From contig JAGGAD010000060.1 in the NCBI GenBank assembly GCA_017889625.1, positions 1 through 42,511 of the forward strand: a DNA stretch of 42,511 bases, given 5' to 3'. Source of the DNA: Bacillota bacterium. Lineage in GTDB: Bacteria > Bacillota > Negativicutes > Sporomusales > CTSoil-080. The notes under the pieces were generated by a model. The model had not been told where the DNA came from. It ran no database searches and was given only the letters and a program-made list of their open reading frames with translations. Made by a program: the position numbers and the translations under genes. Below are positions 8,067 to 15,989 of the stretch, piece after piece; within the stretch, counting starts at the first letter, position 1, and every line of letters starts with the position of its first letter.

Positions 8067-9647
8067 TTAATGTTGCTTACGATAATTAGACAAACTAACC
8101 CCGGTATGTCGTTTGAAGATTTGGGAGAAATAAGCGTAATCATTATACCCAACAGTTGCGGATATTTCATACATTTTCATATCGGTATTAGATAGATAAT
8201 ATTTGGCTTTTTCAATCCGTAAGTTAGTAACGTAATCAATGAATGTAATGTTCAGCTCTTTTTTCAGCAAATCACATAAATAGTTTTTGCTGATATGAGT
8301 ATGTTCGGCCACGGTGGAAAGAGAAATATTTTCATTGAAGTGATTTTGAATATATTGGATTGCAGCTAAAATTGTCTTGGAAGGAGCAAGCACACTTTGA
8401 GAGTTTATTAAATCGGCAAGGGCATCAGCTTTTTCTACAAGTAGTTTTCTAAGGTGCGCAGTGGTCGGACAGAGCCGCTTTAGACGTTCTATTTTCAGTA
8501 AATCCCTAGTAATGTGCTTATTCTGCGAATCGTATTTATCTTGAAGTTGATACATTCTGATCATTACTATAATTGCCATACTATACATAAAATCTTTATA
8601 TATTGAAACTGTGGGAAGATTTAAGATGGTTTCGATAGAGGACAACAGTTTAGCTTTATCATTGGCGAAGATCGATAAAAATAAACTTTCTACTTCTGAA
8701 TAGGGGAAATAGGTGGTTGAATCTACTGAGAAAAGGTTGTCCATAGGCGGCGTATTGTCATTCAAATTTGTACCTGAAGTTAAAATGAATTCATCACATT
8801 CAGAACCGGCAAAGAATAGGTTGTACATCGAAGAATGTAGTTGACTAACTCCTGCCAGCAGTTTTAAACCATGATTATTTTTTCCCTCAGTATATTGGCG
8901 AACTTTGTTCAAAAAGTTTTCCTGCAAGAAATTTTCTTTATTCAGGTCATACATATAGAAATATAAGTACTCATCAGTATAAAATTCTTCAATGAAGCCA
9001 TAGCCTTGCATGTGTTCTTTAAATTCACTGATTAGTTTCTCAATAATGGATATGTAATCGTCTTCTACATAGATCTCGTCAATGACAAACTTTACTAATA
9101 TAAAATTAGTATTAGCAAAGCAGAAACCTAGCTGATCGTATAGAGCTTGTATGGTTGTGTCTAAAGCATCACCGTGTTCCATAAGCATTGTGAAAAATTT
9201 ATTTTTGAGGATAGAATAGTTTGACAGCATCGCATTAGTCAACGTTTTTAATTGTTCTTCGGAGCTTAATTCAGCTTCGATTTTTTTATGCATGGCGGTA
9301 AGCATTGCTTCAAAATCTTTTTTTCGAATCGGTTTCAATAAATAATCACTAATTCCTAGTTTTATTGCGGTTTGAGCGTAGACAAAATCATCATGTCCAG
9401 ATAAAACCACGATTTGAGATTGAGGTAAGAGTTGCTTGGCTTTGGCGGAAAACTCCAGGCCATCCATATGAGGCATTTTAATATCTGTGATAATCAAGTG
9501 GGGCGATAGAGCTTCAATTTGGTCTAAAGCTTTTAGGGGATTAGTAAACGTACCAACTATTTGGAATTGGTAATTCTCCATTTTAAATATCTTTTGAATG
9601 CTATTTAAAACAATTTCCTCATCATCGACAATAATAAGCTTGTACAT
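8067..9647 (-). CDS. YesN-type response regulator with AraC DNA-binding domain
   Basis: A 526-residue cytoplasmic regulator. The N-terminal receiver carries the acidic pair (IIVDDEE), the phosphorylated Asp in LIITDIKMPHMDG (residue 55), and a Lys in YLLKPIRK. A long linker domain of about 280 residues follows. The C-terminus has two AraC/XylS helix-turn-helix units (SLSTVAEHTHISKNYLCDLL and the signature YEISATVGYNDYAYFSQIFK). ATG 9647 is chosen because GGAGG lies 5 bases upstream. The in-frame TTG at 9659 overlaps that site. By position it should be phosphorylated by the kinase at 6152-7987 and respond to the ligand of the neighbouring binding protein. Its targets are not visible here. Confidence 0.92.
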   Translation of the reverse strand: MYKLIIVDDEEIVLNSIQKIFKMENYQFQIVGTFTNPLKALDQIEALSPHLIITDIKMPHMDGLEFSAKAKQLLPQSQIVVLSGHDDFVYAQTAIKLGISDYLLKPIRKKDFEAMLTAMHKKIEAELSSEEQLKTLTNAMLSNYSILKNKFFTMLMEHGDALDTTIQALYDQLGFCFANTNFILVKFVIDEIYVEDDYISIIEKLISEFKEHMQGYGFIEEFYTDEYLYFYMYDLNKENFLQENFLNKVRQYTEGKNNHGLKLLAGVSQLHSSMYNLFFAGSECDEFILTSGTNLNDNTPPMDNLFSVDSTTYFPYSEVESLFLSIFANDKAKLLSSIETILNLPTVSIYKDFMYSMAIIVMIRMYQLQDKYDSQNKHITRDLLKIERLKRLCPTTAHLRKLLVEKADALADLINSQSVLAPSKTILAAIQYIQNHFNENISLSTVAEHTHISKNYLCDLLKKELNITFIDYVTNLRIEKAKYYLSNTDMKMYEISATVGYNDYAYFSQIFKRHTGVSLSNYRKQH

Positions 9648-9659
9648 AAAGGCCTCCAA

Positions 9660-10139
9660 TAATAATTAGAAAGATGCGAATATATTAAAACATATGAATA
9701 TATTAAATAAAATCATAAGAAACTACAATATTAAAGTATAAGACTTTTCTGTAAAATATGAAATAGTTATAGAAAAAATAATAGGTTTAAGGGTAACTCT
9801 GGAAATCAATATATATGAATTAAGTAGGGTTAGCGGCTAATGATAAATGTAATAGTTTGAGTCATATAAAGGGAGGTGAAATATATGGACCAGGTTCAAA
9901 GTGTAAAAGCGTATACGGATATGCCCTATATGTGAATTAATGAACATGGACAATTAGATTTATCATTTGAGAAAAATAAGCAATGGAAGCAATCTTACTT
10001 ATTATATCATATCAATCTGAATTAGAATGTCCCTAGGCCTATATTTTGAAGCTGTAAAGGATAGAACAGAACGCGTGTATGTACGAACGGGGGTTTCCGT
10101 TTAATCTTTAGTTAAATATAAGAATAACAGGAGGAAGCT
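9660..10139 (+). other. 480-base AT-rich intergenic region
   Basis: The region between the divergent regulator and MFS genes is strongly AT-rich and holds no substantial intact gene. The only coding-like trace is a short frame with an excellent ribosome-binding site at 9885 (listed separately). A weak hairpin (AACGG/CCGTT near 10086-10101) precedes the MFS ribosome-binding site. No convincing -35/-10 pair was identified. Confidence 0.5.
9885..10025 (+). pseudogene. Short coding remnant or leader peptide with strong RBS
   Basis: GGGAGGTGA lies 7 bases before an ATG that reads MDQVQSVKAYTDMPYM and then TGA at 9933. Past that stop the frame stays open for another 29 codons (INEHGQLDLSFEKNKQWK...) to TAG at 10023. 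The strong ribosome-binding site and continued open frame fit a small gene interrupted by a Trp-to-stop change (TGG to TGA), or the start of a larger lost gene. A true 16-residue leader peptide for the MFS gene is possible but less likely. No family is recognised. Confidence 0.35.
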
Positions 10140-11303
10140 ATGAAAAATTTAAAACTAACAAAATTTAATATTTTTACAATATTATTAATACCATTTGTGT
10201 GGATATATGAGCTATCTGTAGTTGCTCCTATTTTAGGTTCAGTAGCAGCGGCATTTCCTGATGCTTCAACTTTCCAATTACAGCTAATTGTTATTATGCC
10301 ATTTTTTGCATCAATTCCGATGAGTGTAGTTGCAGGAAAGCTAGCGGAAAAATTTGATAAGAAGAATCTGATCCTCGTGGGACTGGCGATTTATGGTGTT
10401 GCTGGTATGTTGCCGTTTTTAGCTCAAACTATGAGTCAGATTTTAATTGCTAGATTGATTACAGGTATTGGTGTTGGCCTGGTACTACCGTTACCGAATG
10501 CATTGATTGCAGAACATTTTACGGGGACGCAAAGACAAAGAATGCTGGGCTTAGCTACTGGTGTAGCTAACATTGCCAATGTGCTTGATAGTATTGCAGT
10601 AGGCTTCATTCTATTGTATGGATGGAGATATCCATTCTTATGTTTTGCCATTTGTCTTGTTATCATGGCTATTGCTATATTTGGCTTGCCAAAATCTGCC
10701 CCCAATAAGCAGGCTGTAGTTGATGTAGTAGATAATCATTTGGCAAGTAAAAGTATTCCCAAGATTGTGTATGCATTAGTTGGGTTTATGACAATTAACT
10801 GGATGTTCTTCGCCTTTAACATTGAAAACATGGCTTTGTTTATGACTACGGAAAGTATCGGTTTGCCGTGGATGATTGGGATCGCAGTTTGTTTGCCAGG
10901 CGGCGCCAGCATTATATCTGGAGCAATTTTCCCGAATTTCTATAATAAAACGAAAAATTATCTGGTTTTCTTATCGATAGCTATTTTTGCCATTGGCTAT
11001 GTAACTTTATATTGTGCACACGACTTTGCAGTTCAATCGGTGGCTAACATTTTAATTGGACTTGGTTCAGGAATGCTTGCACCTTACATTTTAAATTTAA
11101 CCTCACAAAAAGTTGAGCCGGCTCATAGAGATGCTGCCTATGGTCTTGTAACAAGCGGTATTCATATGGGATTCTTATTAGCGCCATTTGTTCAACTTAT
11201 TATGGCAACTATTTCAGGAAATGAATCATTCAGATTTTTATATGGAGCTTCAGCTGCAATCTTGATTGTTTGTACAATTGTTTTGGGGTTGTGTGTAAAC
11301 TAG
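10140..11303 (+). CDS. MFS transporter
   Basis: A 387-residue inner-membrane transporter of the major facilitator superfamily with twelve predicted hydrophobic segments. The loop after helix 2 carries the family motif in the form GKLAEKFDKKNLI, and RLITGIGVGLVLPLPNALIAEHF matches the helix 4-5 region of drug/metabolite antiporters (DHA type). AGGAGG precedes the ATG by 5 bases. A terminator follows at once. Neighbours are a chemoreceptor and an aromatic C-C hydrolase module, so an aromatic or organic-acid substrate is conceivable, but that is inference. A deleted second copy of the same gene lies at 13616-14081. Confidence 0.88.
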   Translation: MKNLKLTKFNIFTILLIPFVWIYELSVVAPILGSVAAAFPDASTFQLQLIVIMPFFASIPMSVVAGKLAEKFDKKNLILVGLAIYGVAGMLPFLAQTMSQILIARLITGIGVGLVLPLPNALIAEHFTGTQRQRMLGLATGVANIANVLDSIAVGFILLYGWRYPFLCFAICLVIMAIAIFGLPKSAPNKQAVVDVVDNHLASKSIPKIVYALVGFMTINWMFFAFNIENMALFMTTESIGLPWMIGIAVCLPGGASIISGAIFPNFYNKTKNYLVFLSIAIFAIGYVTLYCAHDFAVQSVANILIGLGSGMLAPYILNLTSQKVEPAHRDAAYGLVTSGIHMGFLLAPFVQLIMATISGNESFRFLYGASAAILIVCTIVLGLCVN

Positions 11304-11308
11304 TATTA

Positions 11309-11343
11309 AACCCGCTAAAACTAAAAGTTGAAGCGGGTTTTTT
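11309..11343 (+). terminator. Terminator of MFS gene
   Basis: AACCCGC (11309-11315) pairs with GCGGGTT (11333-11339), with T continuing to 11343. The same terminator is duplicated at 14092-14126 with the MFS copy. Confidence 0.8.
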
Positions 11344-11543
11344 ATCCATCTCGAACACCATTTAGTAGTGAGTGAATTTTTTACCACGTTGTCCTTTCCA
11401 GCAATTCGGGTTTGGACCAACATCTGAACTATTCAAATGCCACAATTTAAGAAAATTAAGAATAAGCTCTTAGCAAAATCAATAGCACACTCTAATTAAT
11501 TAGAATGAATAGTAGCATTTAAACAAATTAAAGGAGATGCACT

Positions 11544-13589
11544 ATGTTTAAAAGAGTAATTCGTAGTATGTTTGCAAAGATTTCTCTAGTTGCAATTATT
11601 TGTATGGTAATACCAATGATTGTTAGTACTTTTTTTGCGAGTATTTATTCAGCTAGTATCATTGAAAGTAAAATAACTAATTCTTTAACTAGTACTGCCA
11701 ATGAAAAGAAAAATCAATTGGAAGTGGCGTTTAAAGAACTGGCTGATATTACTCAGTCAAATGCAAATGATAGTTATATTGTCGATTTTTTGCAAGAAAC
11801 TGCGTTAACTAATCAGATTGATAAAGCAAAAATGGCTAGGATATCCAATAATTTGACGAAAAAATTTAATAATGCAAACGGCTTATATGAAAATATCTTT
11901 ATTTCATGCAATGGGGAAATTTTTATTGATGGCACTGGTGGCAAATCGGTGGGGCATAAAAATAGTGATGAACCATGGTTTAATCCGGTAATGAGTTCTT
12001 TAAACCATAATTCATATATTGCCGATCCGATAGTTTCACCAATTACAGGTATGCCAGATATAGTAATCGCGTGTCCTATTGTGGATGATCGCACCGAGCG
12101 AATTCTAGGAATTTTTGTTTTGCCAATCGAATTAAATACGTTAACTAAAAGTATTGTTGCAGATAATTCAGCAATGCAGCAGAATACACTGCTCATGACA
12201 TCGTCAGGATTAGTAGCTTCTTCCGGAGATTCGTCGAAAATTCTTACATTGGATTTTAGTAAAGCGGAAGGGGATTTAAATCAATTTTTTAGTTTAATTA
12301 AAAGCAATAACAGTGGGATTGGTAGCTTTACATTAGATGGCCAAAAATGTATTGCGGCTTATATTAAATCCGATAGACTAAATATGTATATTGTTACGTA
12401 TATGCCAATAACTCAATATATGGCGGATATCAATGAACAAAAGTATATTATGCTCTTGATAATGATTGTTAGTATAATTATTGCTGGTTTGGTAATCACA
12501 TTATTTTGTTATCGGCTTACGAAACCGTTGGCTAAGCTTGAGTGGGTGGCTAGTCGGATTGCTGATGGGGATCTTAGTATTACGCAAATCGAAGTTACAA
12601 CTAAAGATGAACTTGGGCGATTAGCGCGGGTATTTGAACTTATGGTGCAAAATTTGCGAGAGTTGACGCGGCATATTAGCGGATCATCCGAACAGATTGC
12701 CGCTTCTTCTGAACAACTAACGGCAAGTGCCGATCAGGCGGCACAGGCAGCAAGCCATGTGGCTGATGCTACTAATGAAACGACATTAGGGGTTGAGCGT
12801 CAGGTAAAGGTGGCTGATAATACGTTGTCTGTAATGCAAAATGTTACGGCAGAGGCTAAAAAAGAAGCAGTTGAAACAAGAAATGCTGTCGATATAGCAA
12901 TAAGTGCGGTTGTGGCGGCTAGTGAAGGAAATAAAACTGTCACTACGGCTATTACTCAAATGGATAATATCCGGCAGACGGTCGATAATTCTTCAGTGGT
13001 AATAGCTGAGCTTGGTGAGCAGTCGAAAGAAATTGGAAAAATTGTTGAAACAATTTCTGGTATTGCCAGTCAGACAAATTTATTGGCTCTTAACGCTGCC
13101 ATTGAGGCCGCTAGGGCGGGTGAGCAGGGACGTGGCTTTGCGGTAGTTGCTGAGGAAGTGCGCAATTTGGCAGAACAATCCCAAGCTGCTGCGAAACAGA
13201 TTACCGAGCTTATTAGCAATATTCAGCAAAAGACGAATGAGGCAGTTAACGTTATGTCCAGCGGGACACAGGAAGTTAGACGGGGCACCGAAGTTGTAGA
13301 CAAGGCCAGACAGTCGTTTATGGATATTGAACGTCATGTAAAGAAGGTCGCGGAAATTTCAGAGGGGGTAGCTAATTCCCTAAGCCAGCTTGAGGTAAGC
13401 AGTCAAGCTGCGCTTGAACAAGTTAAAGAATCCGAACATATCAATAAAGATATAGCTGGTCAATCGCAAAGCATTTCTGCGGCAACCGAAGAGCAATCAG
13501 CATCGATGCAGGAAATAGCTGCTTCCAGCCAACATCTGTCAAACTTAGCTGAAAAATTGCAAGAGGCTGTGGCAAAGTTTAAATTATAA
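11544..13589 (+). CDS. Methyl-accepting chemotaxis protein
   Basis: A 681-residue transmembrane chemoreceptor. Helix 1 is near residues 10-35, followed by an extracellular Cache-type ligand domain (residues about 40-290, with PWFNPV and [16 protein letters not shown] typical of dCache), helix 2 (about 303-325), HAMP, and a cytoplasmic signalling domain containing the hairpin tip [20 protein letters not shown] and [10 protein letters not shown]. The C-terminal stretch [19 protein letters not shown] is typical of methylation helices. AAAGGAG precedes the ATG. No che genes are nearby, so it is an orphan receptor. Lying between the MFS gene and its deleted copy suggests that a segmental duplication brought these pieces together. 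Confidence 0.93.
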   Translation: MFKRVIRSMFAKISLVAIICMVIPMIVSTFFASIYSASIIESKITNSLTSTANEKKNQLEVAFKELADITQSNANDSYIVDFLQETALTNQIDKAKMARISNNLTKKFNNANGLYENIFISCNGEIFIDGTGGKSVGHKNSDEPWFNPVMSSLNHNSYIADPIVSPITGMPDIVIACPIVDDRTERILGIFVLPIELNTLTKSIVADNSAMQQNTLLMTSSGLVASSGDSSKILTLDFSKAEGDLNQFFSLIKSNNSGIGSFTLDGQKCIAAYIKSDRLNMYIVTYMPITQYMADINEQKYIMLLIMIVSIIIAGLVITLFCYRLTKPLAKLEWVASRIADGDLSITQIEVTTKDELGRLARVFELMVQNLRELTRHISGSSEQIAASSEQLTASADQAAQAASHVADATNETTLGVERQVKVADNTLSVMQNVTAEAKKEAVETRNAVDIAISAVVAASEGNKTVTTAITQMDNIRQTVDNSSVVIAELGEQSKEIGKIVETISGIASQTNLLALNAAIEAARAGEQGRGFAVVAEEVRNLAEQSQAAAKQITELISNIQQKTNEAVNVMSSGTQEVRRGTEVVDKARQSFMDIERHVKKVAEISEGVANSLSQLEVSSQAALEQVKESEHINKDIAGQSQSISAATEEQSASMQEIAASSQHLSNLAEKLQEAVAKFKL

Positions 13590-13615
13590 AGGTAACTGCT
13601 CCGATAAGTAGACGT

Positions 13616-14081
13616 ACAAAATTTAATATTTCTACAATATTATTAATACCATTCGTGTGGATATATGAGTTATCTGTAGTTGCTCCTATTTTAGGTTCAG
13701 TAGCAGCGGCATTTCCTGATGCTTCAACTTTCCAATTACAGCTAATTGTTATTATGCCATTTTTGCATCAATTCCGATGAGTGTAGTTGCAGGAAAGCTA
13801 GCGGAAAAATTTGATAAGAAGAAGCTGATTCTCGTGGGACTGGCGATTTATGGTGTTGCTGGTATGTTGCCGTTTTTAGCTCAAACTATGAGTTAGATTT
13901 TAATTGCTAGATTGATTACAGGTATTGGTGTTGGGCCTATGGTCTTGTAACAAGCGGTATTCATATGGGATTCTTACTAGCACCATTTGTTCAACTTATT
14001 ATGGCAACTATTTCAGGAAATGAATCATTCAGATTTTTATATGGAGCTTCAGCTGCAATCTTGATTGTTTGTACAATTGTT
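13616..14081 (+). pseudogene. Deleted duplicate of the MFS transporter gene
   Basis: Nucleotides from 13616 closely match 10158 onward of the intact MFS gene with only scattered substitutions. The copy is dead: a one-base loss in a T run near 13760, a C-to-T change making TAG near 13893, a deletion of about 660 bases joining GTGTTGG directly to GCCTATGG near 13935, and a 16-base deletion that removes the normal stop codon. The MFS terminator is duplicated with it. The similarity points to a recent duplication. Confidence 0.9.
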
Positions 14082-14091
14082 ACTAGTATTA

Positions 14092-14126
14092 AACCCGCTA
14101 AAACTAAAAGTTGAAGCGGGTTTTTT
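14092..14126 (+). terminator. Duplicated MFS terminator
   Basis: AACCCGC (14092-14098) pairs with GCGGGTT (14116-14122) and is followed by T to 14126. It is the copy of the hairpin at 11309-11343 and lies just past the end of the convergent gene at 14140. Confidence 0.75.
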
Positions 14127-14139
14127 CTATTGCTACATT

Positions 14140-14688
14140 CTATTCATTAAAGGAGTTAAGCCAATCTTTACCTAAAGCTAATTTACAAAAGAAACCGCTT
14201 ACGTTAACAAGTATATATGAAAGTACAATTCCATAAGCAAAAAATGCTATTAGTTGAATTGATCCTATCGAAGATACATTTGAAGGTTTTATTAAAAAAA
14301 TGAAAAGCGATTCAACAAACCCTATCAAAACACATGGAACCATTCCGAATGGGGTTTTACCTAATAGAATTAGATGAATTGCTAATATACCAAAAATTAA
14401 AGCGGTAGTTAATATACCAAAAACCATAGGCATAGGTAAGCCGTTCATAATAGCTGCTAAGTAAAAAAATGCAATACCCCATAGAATTCCACTTAAAAAG
14501 CTTAAAAACATCGCTGGTAATAGTTTTTGCGAACCGCCAAAAGAGAAAAACAATATTAATGGTATAAATATCATCCAAGTATAAGGAGCGTATGAAGTTA
14601 AAGCTTGAAACGGTATTAACAATACTGTAACCAAAATTGCGCCAATTAGAGCTTGAATAAAAATAGCTTTATTTTTTGTTGAGCTCAT
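14140..14688 (-). CDS. DUF1097-like inner-membrane protein
   Basis: A 182-residue very hydrophobic protein with about five to six predicted membrane helices (for example ALIGAILVTVLLIPFQAL, a central MPMVFGILTTALIFGILA and FFAYGIVLSYILVNVSGF). Length and helix pattern resemble the DUF1097 family (E. coli YcdZ type), whose function is unknown. It lies downstream of the PhlG-like hydrolase on the same strand, separated by 176 bases that hold a large hairpin, so it is probably the second gene of the sigma-54-driven unit. A role in moving the hydrolase's substrate or product across the membrane is inference. AGAAAGAAGGATT precedes the ATG. Confidence 0.65.
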   Translation of the reverse strand: MSSTKNKAIFIQALIGAILVTVLLIPFQALTSYAPYTWMIFIPLILFFSFGGSQKLLPAMFLSFLSGILWGIAFFYLAAIMNGLPMPMVFGILTTALIFGILAIHLILLGKTPFGMVPCVLIGFVESLFIFLIKPSNVSSIGSIQLIAFFAYGIVLSYILVNVSGFFCKLALGKDWLNSFNE

Positions 14689-14733
14689 AAAATTAATCCT
14701 TCTTTCTTGTGGACAAATGTCAGTAATTATACA

Positions 14734-14808
14734 AGCGTGTATAACTATTCAGCATAAGAATATTAATCATAATGCAACGTGCGCATTAGCTGAATAGTAA
14801 TACACGCT
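14734..14808 (-). promoter_or_regulatory. Large intergenic hairpin between hydrolase and membrane-protein genes
   Basis: AGCGTGTATAACTATTCAGC (14734-14753) pairs with GCTGAATAGTAATACACGCT (14789-14808): 20 bases with one mismatch. The 35-base loop contains a smaller inverted repeat (AATGC...GCATT). There is no T tract. It may act as a partial terminator or RNA-processing element that sets the ratio of the two products, or as a DNA site. Confidence 0.6.
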
Positions 14809-14864
14809 ATTAAGAATAGAACTTTATTGATTTTTTCTAAAAAGTCTTATTCATTATTATAAAT

Positions 14865-15680
14865 TCAGAACCAATTATCTTTTTCTTCTGAATAGACATC
14901 AGGTAAAATGCGTGCTAGGTTTGAAAATTCTTTAACATTGTGATTAAGCAGACAAACAGGGCCAATGGCAGGAATTTTAACACCATCAGGGATACATTTA
15001 ATTGGGTCTCCATTTATAATTTGCCAACCAAACCAAAAACGTGAGCGTAGTTCGGAACCACCGGCTACAGGACGTAAAAAGTGCGTCATAACTACAGGTA
15101 CATCTGGCATGTTTCCACTGCCGATGACTTTGACGTTTGCACAGCATAGTGCATTGCAAGCGTTTGTACCAATTTTACTCATATCGTAGCCAAGATCCGA
15201 TGGTTTTTTAAACTCGATACGAAGTAAGTCAACACTGCCAGTACCGATGTCTTCCCAAATGTTATGAATACTTCCCCAATGACGTTCCTGCATAGAAAGA
15301 CTCATATCTCTGGAATGAGCAGGGTCATCTAAATATATATCATAGTGGTCCTCGTTGTCCCAAATTGCATAGCGCAGACGGTCAATTGCATGCCATGCAA
15401 ACCACCAATCAAACATTTGACCATCTACATTTGGGAAAAATGTACGGTTTGCGATTAGCGCGGTACCATCTTCTAGCAACCACCAGCCAAATTCTCCCGG
15501 CAAATCACCGGGCTTAAACAGATCGTTTCTGTTTTGAATATGTAGTGCTGTTGCATTATCGTAAGGTTCTGGGGTAATCATATCGAATTTTTCTTTTGGC
15601 CCCGTTATGCATTTTTGTTCATAATACTTGAAATAGCTTTTTTCTCGGTCGTTGTTCGTTACAGGAACCTTTTTTGTCAT
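14865..15680 (-). CDS. DAPG hydrolase (PhlG)-like C-C bond hydrolase
   Basis: A 271-residue soluble protein resembling the PhlG family, zinc hydrolases that cleave a C-acyl bond of 2,4-diacetylphloroglucinol. Family-like features are WFAWHAIDRLRY (His97 as candidate zinc ligand) followed by WDNEDHYDIY, QERHWGSIHNIWEDIG (Glu132, His134), VVMTHFLRP (His200) and LLNHNVKEFSNLA (His247, Glu251). No signal peptide. The upstream start region has GGAGGC before the ATG. A sigma-54 type promoter lies 114 bases upstream on this strand and a sigma-54 activator is divergent. The true substrate is unlikely to be DAPG itself; another acylated phenolic or beta-diketone is inferred. Confidence 0.75.
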   Translation of the reverse strand: MTKKVPVTNNDREKSYFKYYEQKCITGPKEKFDMITPEPYDNATALHIQNRNDLFKPGDLPGEFGWWLLEDGTALIANRTFFPNVDGQMFDWWFAWHAIDRLRYAIWDNEDHYDIYLDDPAHSRDMSLSMQERHWGSIHNIWEDIGTGSVDLLRIEFKKPSDLGYDMSKIGTNACNALCCANVKVIGSGNMPDVPVVMTHFLRPVAGGSELRSRFWFGWQIINGDPIKCIPDGVKIPAIGPVCLLNHNVKEFSNLARILPDVYSEEKDNWF

Positions 15681-15793
15681 TATTATTGCCTCCGCTGTAT
15701 TATTGATAGAGTTGATTTTACTAAAGACTATAATAGATGAGAGTGCACTCCTTTCTATTTAATGGTTTAAATGAATATTTAAATAAATAAGAA

Positions 15794-15810
15794 TTGCAAA
15801 AACTATGCCA
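15794..15810 (-). promoter_or_regulatory. Sigma-54 (-24/-12) promoter of the PhlG-like gene
   Basis: On the - strand the sequence reads TGGCATAGTTTTTGCAA, matching the TGGCAC-N5-TTGCA consensus with GG and GC exactly 10 bases apart. It points toward the hydrolase start at 15680 and lies in the intergenic region shared with a sigma-54-dependent activator gene, which strongly supports function. Confidence 0.8.
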
Positions 15811-15914
15811 AAATTAATGCGTTCTCAAGCTGGCTTACTTTCTGCCGGTTTTATAAAAAAACAAAACTTACTTAATGAGTTTATGTAAATTAATTAGCCT
15901 ATTGCATAGACAAA

Positions 15915-15931
15915 TGTATAAAATATTTACA
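15915..15931. promoter_or_regulatory. Candidate upstream activator site
   Basis: TGTATAAAATATTTACA is a near-palindrome (TGTA...TACA) about 105 bases upstream of the -24/-12 promoter, a usual distance for an enhancer-binding protein. It also overlaps the region just before the activator's own promoter. Only the symmetry and position support it. Confidence 0.35.
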
Positions 15932-15937
15932 ATTTTA

Positions 15938-15966
15938 TTGACTGTAAACCATTAGGTAATTACTAT
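15938..15966 (+). promoter_or_regulatory. Sigma-A promoter of the sigma-54 activator gene
   Basis: TTGACT (15938-15943), a 17-base spacer, and TACTAT (15961-15966), pointing to the activator start at 15990. The leader would be very short. Confidence 0.65.
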
Positions 15967-15989
15967 AGACTTAAGGGGGAATATGCATC

